This document shows positions 54,421 through 61,756 of a stretch of 64,000 bases of DNA, in pieces. Positions within the stretch are counted from its first letter, which is position 1, and each line of letters begins with the position of its first letter. The stretch is from Bacteroidales bacterium (GTDB taxonomy: Bacteria > Bacteroidota > Bacteroidia > Bacteroidales > UBA10428): the NCBI GenBank assembly GCA_016938235.1, contig JAFGVA010000058.1, positions 62,001-126,000 of the forward strand, given 5' to 3'. The position numbers and the translations under genes were made by a program. The notes below the pieces were generated by a model. That model saw nothing but the letters and a program-made list of their open reading frames with translations, ran no database searches and was not told where the DNA came from.

Positions 54421-55400
54421 AATGGGATAAATCAACATTGATACTGAAGTACCTCGATAAATCCATTTCAGATGAGGAAGAAATGGAATTGAAAAAACTA
54501 ATGCTAACGGGTGCAATTGATGAAGAAGAGATTAATGATTTTCGAGGCATAATAAACGAATCTTCTAATATTACTTTGCCCGAATTTGAGCTAAAAGCGT
54601 TTAACTCGGGCGATATAAAAATTGAACCTAAAATACAGGATGTTCAAAAAGCCCCCTTTCATTTTACCAAACTGTTAAAGATCGCAGCCTTGCTAATCGC
54701 AGGTATATCTGTGGGTGCAATAATAATGTACACACAAATAAAAAGAGAAGACCAGTATATCGATATTGAAACAAAAAAGGGAGATAAGATTCATCTTACT
54801 TTACCGGGTAAAAATGAAGTCTGGTTAAACTCACAAAGCAAACTCAGGTATTCTGCGGTTTTTAAAGGAACATCAAGAATTATTGAACTGACAGGTGAAG
54901 CTTATTTCCAATTAAACAGCTCAGTAAATATTCCAGTTATTATTCAATGCAATGAAACACAGATTGTATGCAGCGAAAGTTCTCTGAATATCGATAACAA
55001 CTTTGAAACCGGAAGTGTTGAAATTGAGGTAGAAAAAGGATGGGTCGCCATAAACAGTCCAAAGTTGCATGGCCGGCAGTTTATTGTTGAATCCGGGTTT
55101 AAAGGTGTAATTGAAGAAATGATTCCAATCTGGATTGAGCAAAACAAGAACCCAAATTACCTGGCATGGCATACCGGAAAAATGAATTTCGAAAACACAC
55201 CTTTAAAGGATGTAACCAAAACGTTATCCGAAGTATATGATGTGGAAATTGACCTCCCCAGAGAACTCAATTATTGCTTTGTCAACCACAGATTCGATAA
55301 CGAAAACCTCGATGAAATATTAAAAAAGATTGGCGACGAGCTCAATATAAAAATACGAAAAAATCAAAGCGCTATAATTATTACCGGTAAACCATGTTGA
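54417..55400 (+). CDS. FecR-type anti-sigma factor (cassette 1)
   Basis: 327-residue inner-membrane regulator. A cytoplasmic N-terminus (1-85) binds sigma, followed by one TM helix (about 85-107) and a periplasmic FecR domain (about 115-230, KKGDKIHLTLPGKNEVWLNS, IIELTGEAYFQ). A DUF4974-type C-terminal domain follows (about 245-327, WHTGKMNFENTPLKDVTKTL), ending GKPC. Normally the C-terminal domain touches the signalling domain of a TonB receptor; here the neighbour is a secreted protein with a TonB C-terminal domain instead. Confidence 0.9.
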   Translation: MKWDKSTLILKYLDKSISDEEEMELKKLMLTGAIDEEEINDFRGIINESSNITLPEFELKAFNSGDIKIEPKIQDVQKAPFHFTKLLKIAALLIAGISVGAIIMYTQIKREDQYIDIETKKGDKIHLTLPGKNEVWLNSQSKLRYSAVFKGTSRIIELTGEAYFQLNSSVNIPVIIQCNETQIVCSESSLNIDNNFETGSVEIEVEKGWVAINSPKLHGRQFIVESGFKGVIEEMIPIWIEQNKNPNYLAWHTGKMNFENTPLKDVTKTLSEVYDVEIDLPRELNYCFVNHRFDNENLDEILKKIGDELNIKIRKNQSAIIITGKPC

Positions 55401-55417
55401 ACTTAAATTAACGAAAA

Positions 55418-56200
55418 ATGAAAACAATAATAGTAATATTAATTTCTGTCCTTTTTTCAATTGGTGGATTTGGACAATGTAAATTTCCGTCTGAAAACTT
55501 TAAACAGCCTGGTTATGAGACAATAAAAACTCTGGAAATTAAGATGGAGGAATTTAGCGATACACTTCAAAAATTCTCCTTCATTTTGAATTCAGATAAC
55601 GAATACCGTTTGTTTTTTGCTGAAGCAAATGAATATGCAGGAAAAGCTAAAATTGACCTCTATGCTGACTCTAAACTAATAGGTACAAACTACATTAAAG
55701 AATCTGAAAAATTAGTTTCGTATTTTGATTTTAAGTGTCAGAAAACACAGGTATATACTATTAACATAACAAAGAAAACGACTGAAGAATATTGTGGGCT
55801 GTGTGTCATTATGCAAAAAGAGGATAATTCAGAGATAAAAACCGAACAGTCAAATACTGGAACAACTAACAACGATCAAGTCTTTGTAGTAGTTGACAAA
55901 ATGCCGGAATTTAAAGCAGGTAAAGGACTTGATTCTTTTAGTGAATGGATAGGTCAAAACATGATATATCCCGAAGAAGCAGCAAAGAAAGGGATATCAG
56001 GGAAGGTTTATATCCAATTCCAGGTTAACAGCAATGGCGAAGTAGAAAATGCGAAAGTAGTAAGAAGTGTTGATCCCGATTTGGATAAAGAAGCTGTAAG
56101 GGTTGTGAACAGTTCACCTGTATGGGAGAAACCAGGCATGCAAAGGGGTAAGGCTGTTAATGTGCAATACACGGTGCAGATAATATTCCAACTTCAATAA
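55418..56200 (+). CDS. Exported protein with TonB C-terminal domain (cassette 1)
   Basis: 260-residue protein with a cleavable-looking signal peptide (about 1-19, ending GGFGQ) rather than the N-terminal anchor of classical TonB. The N-terminal domain (about 20-135) has the pattern LQKFSFILNSDNEYRLFF, later CGLCVIMQKE, and resembles the first 130 residues of the third protein of cassette 2. The C-terminal domain (about 150-260) is TonB-like: MIYPEEAAKKGISGKVYIQF and DLDKEAVRVVNSSPVW. Probably periplasmic, interacting with FecR or outer-membrane proteins (inference). A strong terminator follows. Confidence 0.8.
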   Translation: MKTIIVILISVLFSIGGFGQCKFPSENFKQPGYETIKTLEIKMEEFSDTLQKFSFILNSDNEYRLFFAEANEYAGKAKIDLYADSKLIGTNYIKESEKLVSYFDFKCQKTQVYTINITKKTTEEYCGLCVIMQKEDNSEIKTEQSNTGTTNNDQVFVVVDKMPEFKAGKGLDSFSEWIGQNMIYPEEAAKKGISGKVYIQFQVNSNGEVENAKVVRSVDPDLDKEAVRVVNSSPVWEKPGMQRGKAVNVQYTVQIIFQLQ

Positions 56201-56220
56201 TTTAAACAAAAATATTGCAG

Positions 56221-56265
56221 CCTCACTTTCCAGTTATTTGTAACAGGAAGGTGGGGTTTTATTTT
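56221..56265 (+). terminator. Intrinsic terminator of cassette 1
   Basis: Arms CCTCACTTTCC / GGAAGGTGGGG with a 14-base loop, then TTTTATTTT. It lies 20 bp after the stop of the TonB-domain gene. Confidence 0.8.
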
Positions 56266-56334
56266 ATCTCGTTGTTAACAAACTTCAATATTCAGAAACT
56301 GAAGGATTTGTTGTGAGAAGAGTTGAAAAGCTGA
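56264..56334 (+). pseudogene. Remnant of the obgE 3' end
   Basis: Aligned without gaps to 53715-53785, the end of obgE. From 56278, 52 of 55 bases are identical. In the obgE frame two changes are synonymous (AAG to AAA, TTG to CTG), one converts the Trp codon TGG to TGA, and the stop reads TGA instead of TAA. It sits 2 bp before the stop of the convergent pseudouridine synthase gene. The remnant and obgE bracket the sigma/FecR/TonB cassette, so they look like the two junctions of an insertion or an unequal recombination. Confidence 0.85.
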
Positions 56335-56336
56335 AC

Positions 56337-57257
56337 TCAAAACAGTCGGTCAAACTTTCGGGGCACAGCCGTTTTAAACTGGAGCTTTTCATTTGTAACC
56401 GGATGAATAAAAGACAGTACCGAGGCATGCAAAGCCAAACGGCCTATCGGGTTGGAAACTGCTCCGTATTTTTTATCTCCGGCTATTGGGTGGCCTATTT
56501 CTCCCATGTGTACCCTAATCTGATTTTTTCGCCCGGTTTCGAGGTTCACCTTGAGCAATGAATAATTGTTCTTCGATTTAATTTTTTGATAACGGGTTAT
56601 AGCCAGTTTTCCCTGAGTCTTATCTTTTGTAGTATGCACTTTTAAGGCCTTGCTTTCATATAAATAAGAGCGTATTTCATCTTCTTGTTTTTCAACATGA
56701 CCTTCAACAATAGCCAGGTAAGTTCTCTCAATTAACAGGCTGCTCCAGTTTTCCTGCAATGTTTTCTGTACATCCTGATTTTTTGCATAAACCAACAATC
56801 CAGAGGTATCCCGGTCGAGCCGGTGAACAATAAATATTTTGTTTGCCGGATCTTCCTGTTTAACATGATAACTGAGCATGTTGTAAGCTGTAGGTGTTTC
56901 TTTGTTGGGAGCAGCAACAGACAATAAGCCTGCATGTTTATCAATCACAACTATTTGATCATCTTCGTATACAATACTAATACCTTTTAAGGATTTGCTG
57001 AGCAGGGTTTCTTTGTTGCCAATTTCAATCTTTTGTCCGGCAATAAGCGGGTGATTGTATTGGGTTACAATTTTCCCATCAACAATAACTTGTTTGTCGC
57101 GTAGCAGCGTTTTAATATTATTACGGTTTTTCTGAGGCATATTTGCCAGTAGAAAATTCATTAATTCATCGGCCTGGCTTACCTGGAAAGATACATTCTG
57201 GAGCTTGTGTTTTTGTGGGCGGCCAAAGCCTTTTTTATTTCGGTTATCTTGTTTCAT
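56337..57257 (-). CDS. RluA-family pseudouridine synthase
   Basis: 306-residue RNA pseudouridine synthase. An S4 domain (about 25-85) is followed by the catalytic domain with HRLDRDTSGLLVYAKN (145-160; catalytic Asp148), RKNQIRVHMGEIGHPIAGDKKYG (split here for length; near 240-262) and a terminal LHASVLSFIHP. The target base (23S rRNA or tRNA) cannot be decided. Before the cassette arrived, its stop probably lay a few bases from the obgE stop. Confidence 0.93.
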   Translation of the reverse strand: MKQDNRNKKGFGRPQKHKLQNVSFQVSQADELMNFLLANMPQKNRNNIKTLLRDKQVIVDGKIVTQYNHPLIAGQKIEIGNKETLLSKSLKGISIVYEDDQIVVIDKHAGLLSVAAPNKETPTAYNMLSYHVKQEDPANKIFIVHRLDRDTSGLLVYAKNQDVQKTLQENWSSLLIERTYLAIVEGHVEKQEDEIRSYLYESKALKVHTTKDKTQGKLAITRYQKIKSKNNYSLLKVNLETGRKNQIRVHMGEIGHPIAGDKKYGAVSNPIGRLALHASVLSFIHPVTNEKLQFKTAVPRKFDRLF

Positions 57258-57463
57258 ATAAGTTCAGATTCATTTGCAAAGATGCGCATAATCAGATTAT
57301 TAATTTGTCAATATCAAAATTTATATTTATTGAAAGGTATATTGAAAGATAACCATTAGGTTTATAGATGAAAAGCAGCAGTCTTTTTAAAAAAGATTAA
57401 ATTGTTTGTAGCGTTTCTCAAACAAATTGCATTTAAGATATAAAAGACAACAAAAACCGTTTC

Positions 57464-57985
57464 ATGAGCGATAAAAGATTTCATAGAATTATTCAAAACG
57501 ATTTCAAGGCTCAGAAAGAGTTTTATATGGCATATTCCCAAAAGCTTTTTCTTACTATTTATCGCTACGTAAAGAATGAGCAGGATGCCGGGAGCATAAT
57601 TAACATGGGGTTCTACAAAATTTTCAAAGCTTTGAGCGATTTTGAGTATCAAAACGAACAAATGCTGGTGGCCTGGATGAAAAAGATTATGATAAACGAA
57701 GCACTAACTTTTCTAAGGCAAAACTCAAAGTTTACCAATACAGCTCTGGAAATTATTGAAGAACCAAGCCTGGATGAATTGCCTTCGGATAAACTGGTTT
57801 TTGAAGACTATTTAAAAATGGTTCACGAATTACCACAGGATCTCAGAACTGTTTTTAACCTTTATGCCATCGACGGATTCAGCCATAAAGAAATTGCTGA
57901 AAAGCTGGAAATAAAGGAATCCAGTTCGAGAGTCTACCTTGCAAGAGCACGAAAAATACTTCAGCAAAAAATTTTAGACAGATGA
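57464..57985 (+). CDS. ECF RNA polymerase sigma factor (cassette 2)
   Basis: 173-residue ECF sigma factor: region 2 (about 8-75, FKAQKEFYMAYSQKLFLTIY with NMGFYKIFKALSDF) and region 4 (about 110-170, LYAIDGFSHKEIAEKLEIKESSSRVYLARARK). It differs clearly from the cassette 1 factor in sequence. It overlaps the FecR gene by 4 bp. The 206-bp upstream spacer contains an imperfect inverted repeat AAATTGTTTG / CAAACAAATT (57399-57428) that may be an operator. Confidence 0.92.
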   Translation: MSDKRFHRIIQNDFKAQKEFYMAYSQKLFLTIYRYVKNEQDAGSIINMGFYKIFKALSDFEYQNEQMLVAWMKKIMINEALTFLRQNSKFTNTALEIIEEPSLDELPSDKLVFEDYLKMVHELPQDLRTVFNLYAIDGFSHKEIAEKLEIKESSSRVYLARARKILQQKILDR

Positions 57986-58860
57986 AAGACAAGATTGACA
58001 AGCTCTTTAAGCACAAAATTGAAGAACCGGAGAAGCTGCCCGCCGGCCTTAACTGGACACCGGAGCAGGGTTGGGAAAATTACAACAAAGATTTCCTGCA
58101 AGGTCGAAAAACATTCTCATTAAAGTATTTATATATTGCTCTTGCTGCAGCCTGCATTGCGTTTTTTGCTATCCTGTTACCCCTAATTAATTCAGATTCT
58201 GAAAAGATAAAAGTTGTAGAAAACACTACGCAGGAGGTTATGCAAATTACCTTACCTGATGGGAGCTTGTTGTGGTTAAACAAAAACACCCGTATACAAT
58301 ACCCTGCCAGGTTTAAAACACCTGTTATTGAAATATTTCTTGAAGGTGAAGCTTATTTTGAGATTGATAAATCAAATCAATATGAATATCTGGTTAAGGC
58401 ATTTAATGCCTCAGTCAGGACTGCAGTCGAAACGGCATTTAACATAAGAGCCTTTGCGAATGAAAAGCACGTAACCGTTACAGTTGCAAGAGGTGGGGCA
58501 AAAGTTTCAGGCAACGAAACAGACGAAATGGTTTTGGTGGTTCCTGAGGGTAGCTATTGTTCTGTAAACCGTTCAGAGAAATTGATTTTTGCTTCGGTTA
58601 ATTCGAACCAGAATTTTCAGGCATGGCGCACCGGAAGGTTAATTTTCGATTATCAGTCTGTAGCCAGTGTTGCCGATATTCTGGCTGAGTATTTTAATAC
58701 AGAAATTGAAATTACAGATAAGCAGGTTGCCTATTGCATGTTTACCGGCGAATTTCACAAAAAATCGATTGATGAGATTCTGCAGCAAATCCAATCTGAA
58801 TTCAAAATTAATATTGAACACCAAGGCTCGAAGATAATTCTTTCCGGAAAAGGATGTTAA
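57982..58860 (+). CDS. FecR-type anti-sigma factor (cassette 2)
   Basis: 292-residue single-pass regulator: N-terminus of about 43 residues, one TM helix (about 45-68), FecR domain (about 78-200, MQITLPDGSLLWLNKNTRIQ, FLEGEAYFEID) and a C-terminal DUF4974-type domain (about 213-292, WRTGRLIFDYQSVASVADIL) ending GKGC, like the cassette 1 FecR (GKPC). It controls the adjacent sigma factor in response to an unknown periplasmic signal. Confidence 0.9.
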   Translation: MKDKIDKLFKHKIEEPEKLPAGLNWTPEQGWENYNKDFLQGRKTFSLKYLYIALAAACIAFFAILLPLINSDSEKIKVVENTTQEVMQITLPDGSLLWLNKNTRIQYPARFKTPVIEIFLEGEAYFEIDKSNQYEYLVKAFNASVRTAVETAFNIRAFANEKHVTVTVARGGAKVSGNETDEMVLVVPEGSYCSVNRSEKLIFASVNSNQNFQAWRTGRLIFDYQSVASVADILAEYFNTEIEITDKQVAYCMFTGEFHKKSIDEILQQIQSEFKINIEHQGSKIILSGKGC

Positions 58861-58898
58861 TAGGTTTATTACAGTTGTTTAATTTAAAATGTAGAATC

Positions 58899-59813
58899 AT
58901 GAAAACAAGAATACTTATACTGATTTTAAGCATAGTGATTGCTAACAAAGCAAAAACTCAATGCGACATTAATTATGAAGAAATACTGAAAGAGAATTGC
59001 GAGGGCGAATACCTGATGCATAAACAAATTGACAACAGGCACGACAGCACTTTTTCACTGGTTTTAAGTCCGGATCAACGTTATGCTCTATATATACTCA
59101 ATGCAAATAATAAACTGCCTGAATTTGAATTAATTGATCCCGGAAAATCCAACTTAAGCTCTATGATTAGCTTCTCGGGCAAAAAGGACAAATACAAATT
59201 ATACACCTTAATGGTTAACAAACCCGGGTCATTGAATTTTGCGTTTAGATTTAATACGAGTGAGGATGCCTGTGCACTTTCAGCCATCTATTATCTGGGA
59301 ACCGACAAATACAAGCCTGGCTTTTATGAGACTTTCGAAGAATTTAAGGCAAATAAACCTTCAGTTAAATTCAATTATGAAATTATCTCGAATGTGAAAA
59401 AATATTCGAATGAAGAGTTAGATTATTTTCAGCTCGAAATTTCAAGACCCGAATGGAAACAAATCGATAAAATGTATGGGTTTAGCGATGGTCAGAAATT
59501 TTACATCAATTTTCAAAGTCTTGATGTCAGAGGCGGCACAGAATATGTTGAGCTACAGGATTTTGGAAGGTATGGCTATTATGCATACATAGCTTACCTG
59601 ATAACTTCTACCGGAAATGTAACAATAACCACTCCTTACCTTGAACAAAAGCTTGTTGACATGAAAACAGGCCAAAAAACCGATTTATCAGTAAAATCGC
59701 TTCGCTCGCTGATAGCTGATGATAAGGAATTATCTGCCAGGTTTGAGGCTGAAAAAAAGAAATCGAAAAAGCTAAAGGATTATTTGATGGAATATTGTGA
59801 GCGGAATAAGTAA
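58899..59813 (+). CDS. Exported protein of cassette 2, paralogous N-terminus
   Basis: 304 residues from the ATG at 58899 (MKTRILILILSIVIANKAKT signal); the frame opens at 58854 within the fecR end. The N-terminal domain (about 20-130) parallels that of the cassette 1 protein: FSLVLSPDQRYALYILNAN and CALSAIYYLG. The C-terminal part differs: YKPGFYETFEEFKANKPSV, WKQIDKMYGFSDGQKFYI, and a Lys-rich tail. The segment resembles a recurrent Bacteroidota domain of unknown function (GxYxTFEEFxxNxPS type). Probably the periplasmic signal input of the sigma/FecR pair. Confidence 0.7.
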   Translation: MKTRILILILSIVIANKAKTQCDINYEEILKENCEGEYLMHKQIDNRHDSTFSLVLSPDQRYALYILNANNKLPEFELIDPGKSNLSSMISFSGKKDKYKLYTLMVNKPGSLNFAFRFNTSEDACALSAIYYLGTDKYKPGFYETFEEFKANKPSVKFNYEIISNVKKYSNEELDYFQLEISRPEWKQIDKMYGFSDGQKFYINFQSLDVRGGTEYVELQDFGRYGYYAYIAYLITSTGNVTITTPYLEQKLVDMKTGQKTDLSVKSLRSLIADDKELSARFEAEKKKSKKLKDYLMEYCERNK

Positions 59814-59819
59814 TAAAAA

Positions 59820-60218
59820 TTAAAGGGCTTTCTCTTCCTTTATTTCTCCCATATCTGTCAAAAGTATCAATTGCCTTTTCAGGAATTTGTCTCTTATAAT
59901 TAGTTCATATTCTAACATATTCCCCTTATTTTTTAATACCGAGTTCATTATCTCACCTTTTGAAAGGGCTATATTTTTAATCACTTCAGGAAGATATTCA
60001 ACGGAAAGGTTTTGCCTGTATTCCAATAAAACTCCATTTAAACTAAAAGCTGCAATATGTTCCAGGTTATTCTGGTAAAAAACAACTTCATAATACCCCT
60101 TTTTACTAAACCACTCTACGTTGACGGCATCAGCAAAATTACCATTAAATGATTGTAAACAAACTTCTGAGGGCGATACCCCATTACCCACTAATATTTT
60201 TTTTAAAAATTTTTTCAT
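59820..60218 (-). CDS. PepSY-like domain protein of a third ECF sigma operon
   Basis: 132-residue small protein with two beta-beta-alpha PepSY-like/BLIP-like units: SFNGNFADAVNVEWFSKKGYYEVVF, NNLEHIAAFSLNGVLLEYRQ and LSVEYLPEVIKNIA, then a second, weaker half. (Motifs are quoted in pieces.) The N-terminus (MKKFLKKILVG) is basic with no convincing signal peptide. It lies 51 bp downstream of an ECF sigma gene, and the gap contains a GTTAC-N15-CGTC promoter reading into it. It could be an anti-sigma-like or envelope-stress output; unproven. Confidence 0.65.
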   Translation of the reverse strand: MKKFLKKILVGNGVSPSEVCLQSFNGNFADAVNVEWFSKKGYYEVVFYQNNLEHIAAFSLNGVLLEYRQNLSVEYLPEVIKNIALSKGEIMNSVLKNKGNMLEYELIIRDKFLKRQLILLTDMGEIKEEKAL

Positions 60219-60240
60219 GATTGATATTTGTTTTACTTTT

Positions 60241-60265
60241 TGACGGTAATACTTTATTAGGTAAC
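60241..60265 (-). promoter_or_regulatory. Predicted ECF sigma promoter, copy 1
   Basis: On the minus strand GTTACCTAAT-N10-CGTCA, with 15 bases between GTTAC and CGTC. The expected start point is about 20 bp before the PepSY-like ATG. The same motif with identical spacing occurs at 60946-60970 on the plus strand. Both flank the sigma gene at 60270-60836, its likely reader. AAC-type -35 and CGT-type -10 boxes are typical of ECF promoters. Confidence 0.7.
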
Positions 60266-60269
60266 AATT

Positions 60270-60836
60270 TTAGCTCCTTAGATATTTTTGAGTGTATAAA
60301 TACAAAACCCTGGCACGAGCTCTTTTTAAACGCATTTTTGCTGCATCTTCACTAATCCTTAAAGCAACGCCTATCTGTTTCATTGACAGTTCATCCTTAT
60401 ACTTCATTAACAGTAAGGCTTTTTCTTCAGGGTGAATGAGTTCCAATATCGTTAGCAGGTTCTCGTAATTTATCTCTTCAATTATCTCTTCGGTATCATC
60501 TATAATTTCAGGAAGTTCATTCTCTTTATCCCAGTTTGGATAATGGATTTTCTTTTTCTCTCGCAGGTAATCAATACAATGATTATAGGTAACTGAATAT
60601 AGCCAGGAAGAAAATGATGATAGTTGCTTGAATGATGGAAGTTTTTCAAACACCTTCGAAAAAATATCTTCTACCAACTCTTCTGCCAGCTGCCTGTTTT
60701 TCACAAAAGAATAACATTTATCTAATACTTTGGAATAATAACGATTATAGAGCACCTCAAAATATTTTGAAGAATTTTCATCCCGGATTTTATTGATTAT
60801 CTCTTCATCTTTTAAACTCAACAAACTTTCGCTCAT
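60270..60836 (-). CDS. ECF RNA polymerase sigma factor
   Basis: 188 residues from the ATG at 60836 (MSESLLSLKDEEIINKI); an ATG at 60842 adds two. Region 2 is about 15-85 (KYFEVLYNRYYSKVLDKCYS, LAEELVEDIFSKVFEKL, FSSWLYSVTYNHCIDYLRE), and there is an acidic linker with DDTEEIIEEINYE. Region 4 is about 125-180 (HPEEKALLLMKYKDELSMKQ, LKRARARVLYLY). No FecR or other transmembrane anti-sigma is adjacent; the PepSY-like gene follows. Predicted to read the two GTTAC-N15-CGTC promoters flanking it. Confidence 0.92.
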   Translation of the reverse strand: MSESLLSLKDEEIINKIRDENSSKYFEVLYNRYYSKVLDKCYSFVKNRQLAEELVEDIFSKVFEKLPSFKQLSSFSSWLYSVTYNHCIDYLREKKKIHYPNWDKENELPEIIDDTEEIIEEINYENLLTILELIHPEEKALLLMKYKDELSMKQIGVALRISEDAAKMRLKRARARVLYLYTQKYLRS

Positions 60837-60855
60837 AAACAAGATATTTCTTCAC

Positions 60856-60863
60856 AAAATTAC
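60856..60863 (-). promoter_or_regulatory. -7 box for the third sigma gene
   Basis: TAATTTTG on the minus strand matches TAnnTTTG, about 20 bp upstream of the start. The sigma gene thus seems to use the housekeeping sigma rather than its own promoter type. Confidence 0.4.
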
Positions 60864-60879
60864 TCTTATTTAAGAGTAT
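60862..60879. promoter_or_regulatory. Perfect inverted repeat at the sigma promoter
   Basis: TACTCTT-ATTT-AAGAGTA abuts and overlaps the -7 box of the third sigma gene by two bases. Position and symmetry suit an operator; a hairpin is also possible. Confidence 0.4.
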
Positions 60880-60945
60880 TTTATGATTTTTTCAAAATGC
60901 TATCTCTTGATATTTAATTATTTAAAAAATATATAATTATTTCTC

Positions 60946-60970
60946 GTTACCTAATTGATTAGATACGTCA
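60946..60970 (+). promoter_or_regulatory. Predicted ECF sigma promoter, copy 2
   Basis: GTTACCTAAT-N10-CGTCA on the plus strand, 91 bp before the ATG of the lipoprotein gene at 61061. It matches copy 1 in all fifteen fixed bases and in spacing. It would place the lipoprotein/L,D-transpeptidase module under the neighbouring ECF sigma factor. Confidence 0.7.
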
Positions 60971-61060
60971 TAATACCAAATTAAAAAAGATTTGAATTCA
61001 TAGTATCTCTTTATTTGAGCGATTCAATGATTTTAAACAAGAACAATTAATAATTAAGAA

Positions 61061-61675
61061 ATGAAAAACAGGTTTTTTACAATTATTGCATTTTTAGGAT
61101 TAACAGCCCTATTTTTTTCAAGCTGTTCTAAAGTACCCCAGGCCGAAATTGATGCTGCCAATACAGCTATTGAGCAAGCTAAATTAGCCGGAGCCGATGT
61201 TTATGTTCAGGATAATTTTGTTGCATTACAAGATTCATTGAACAATGTAATGGTAAGTATCGAATCACAAAAATCGAAATTTATTAAAAACTTCTCAACA
61301 GCAAAGGAACATTTAGCTGGTGTAACCCAATATGCCGGAGAAGTGAAACAACAAGCTGAAACCCGCAAGGAAGAACTGAAAGTGGAAATTCAGAATACAA
61401 TTTCAGAAGTTAAAACCCTGATTGAAACGAACAGACAATTAATCCTTGAAGCACCGAAAGGTAAAGAAGGTACATCTGCTCTTGTTGCAATTAAAGGTGA
61501 AATTGATGCAGTAGAAACATCAATAAATGAAACAAGCACCTTGTTTGAATCAGGCGATTACCTGGCTACTCTTGATAAGGCAAAAGCTGCTAAGGAAAAA
61601 GCAACAGCTATTAATACTGAATTATCAGGTGTTATAGCCAAGTATAAAACTAATGTTAAGAATAAAAAAGCATAA
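61061..61675 (+). CDS. Helical lipoprotein (DUF4398-like)
   Basis: 204-residue lipoprotein with lipobox FFSSC (Cys22). The mature part is almost wholly helical, with a DUF4398-like start (AANTAIEQAKLAGADVYVQD, LQDSLNNVMVSIESQKSKF) and then heptad-rich coiled coil. Such proteins span or stiffen the cell envelope. Preceded by the predicted ECF promoter and followed by a strong terminator, so the L,D-transpeptidase genes downstream may get only read-through or have their own promoter. The first of these shares a similar helical N-terminus. Confidence 0.75.
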   Translation: MKNRFFTIIAFLGLTALFFSSCSKVPQAEIDAANTAIEQAKLAGADVYVQDNFVALQDSLNNVMVSIESQKSKFIKNFSTAKEHLAGVTQYAGEVKQQAETRKEELKVEIQNTISEVKTLIETNRQLILEAPKGKEGTSALVAIKGEIDAVETSINETSTLFESGDYLATLDKAKAAKEKATAINTELSGVIAKYKTNVKNKKA

Positions 61676-61702
61676 GCTGGTTAAATAGCTGAAGGTATTA
61701 TA

Positions 61703-61736
61703 CCCTGGTTCCAATTATTCGGAACCGGGGTTTTTT
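61703..61736 (+). terminator. Intrinsic terminator
   Basis: CCCTGGTTCC / GGAACCGGGG with an 8-base loop, followed by six T residues; 27 bp after the lipoprotein stop and 20 bp before the next gene. Confidence 0.85.
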
Positions 61737-61756
61737 ATACTTCTGATGTATAATTT

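Noticed and set aside
53881-59813. Cassettes 1 and 2 as a recent duplication of each other
   Set aside because: Sigma and FecR sequences differ widely; only the gene order and the N-terminal domain of the third protein correspond, so any shared origin is old.
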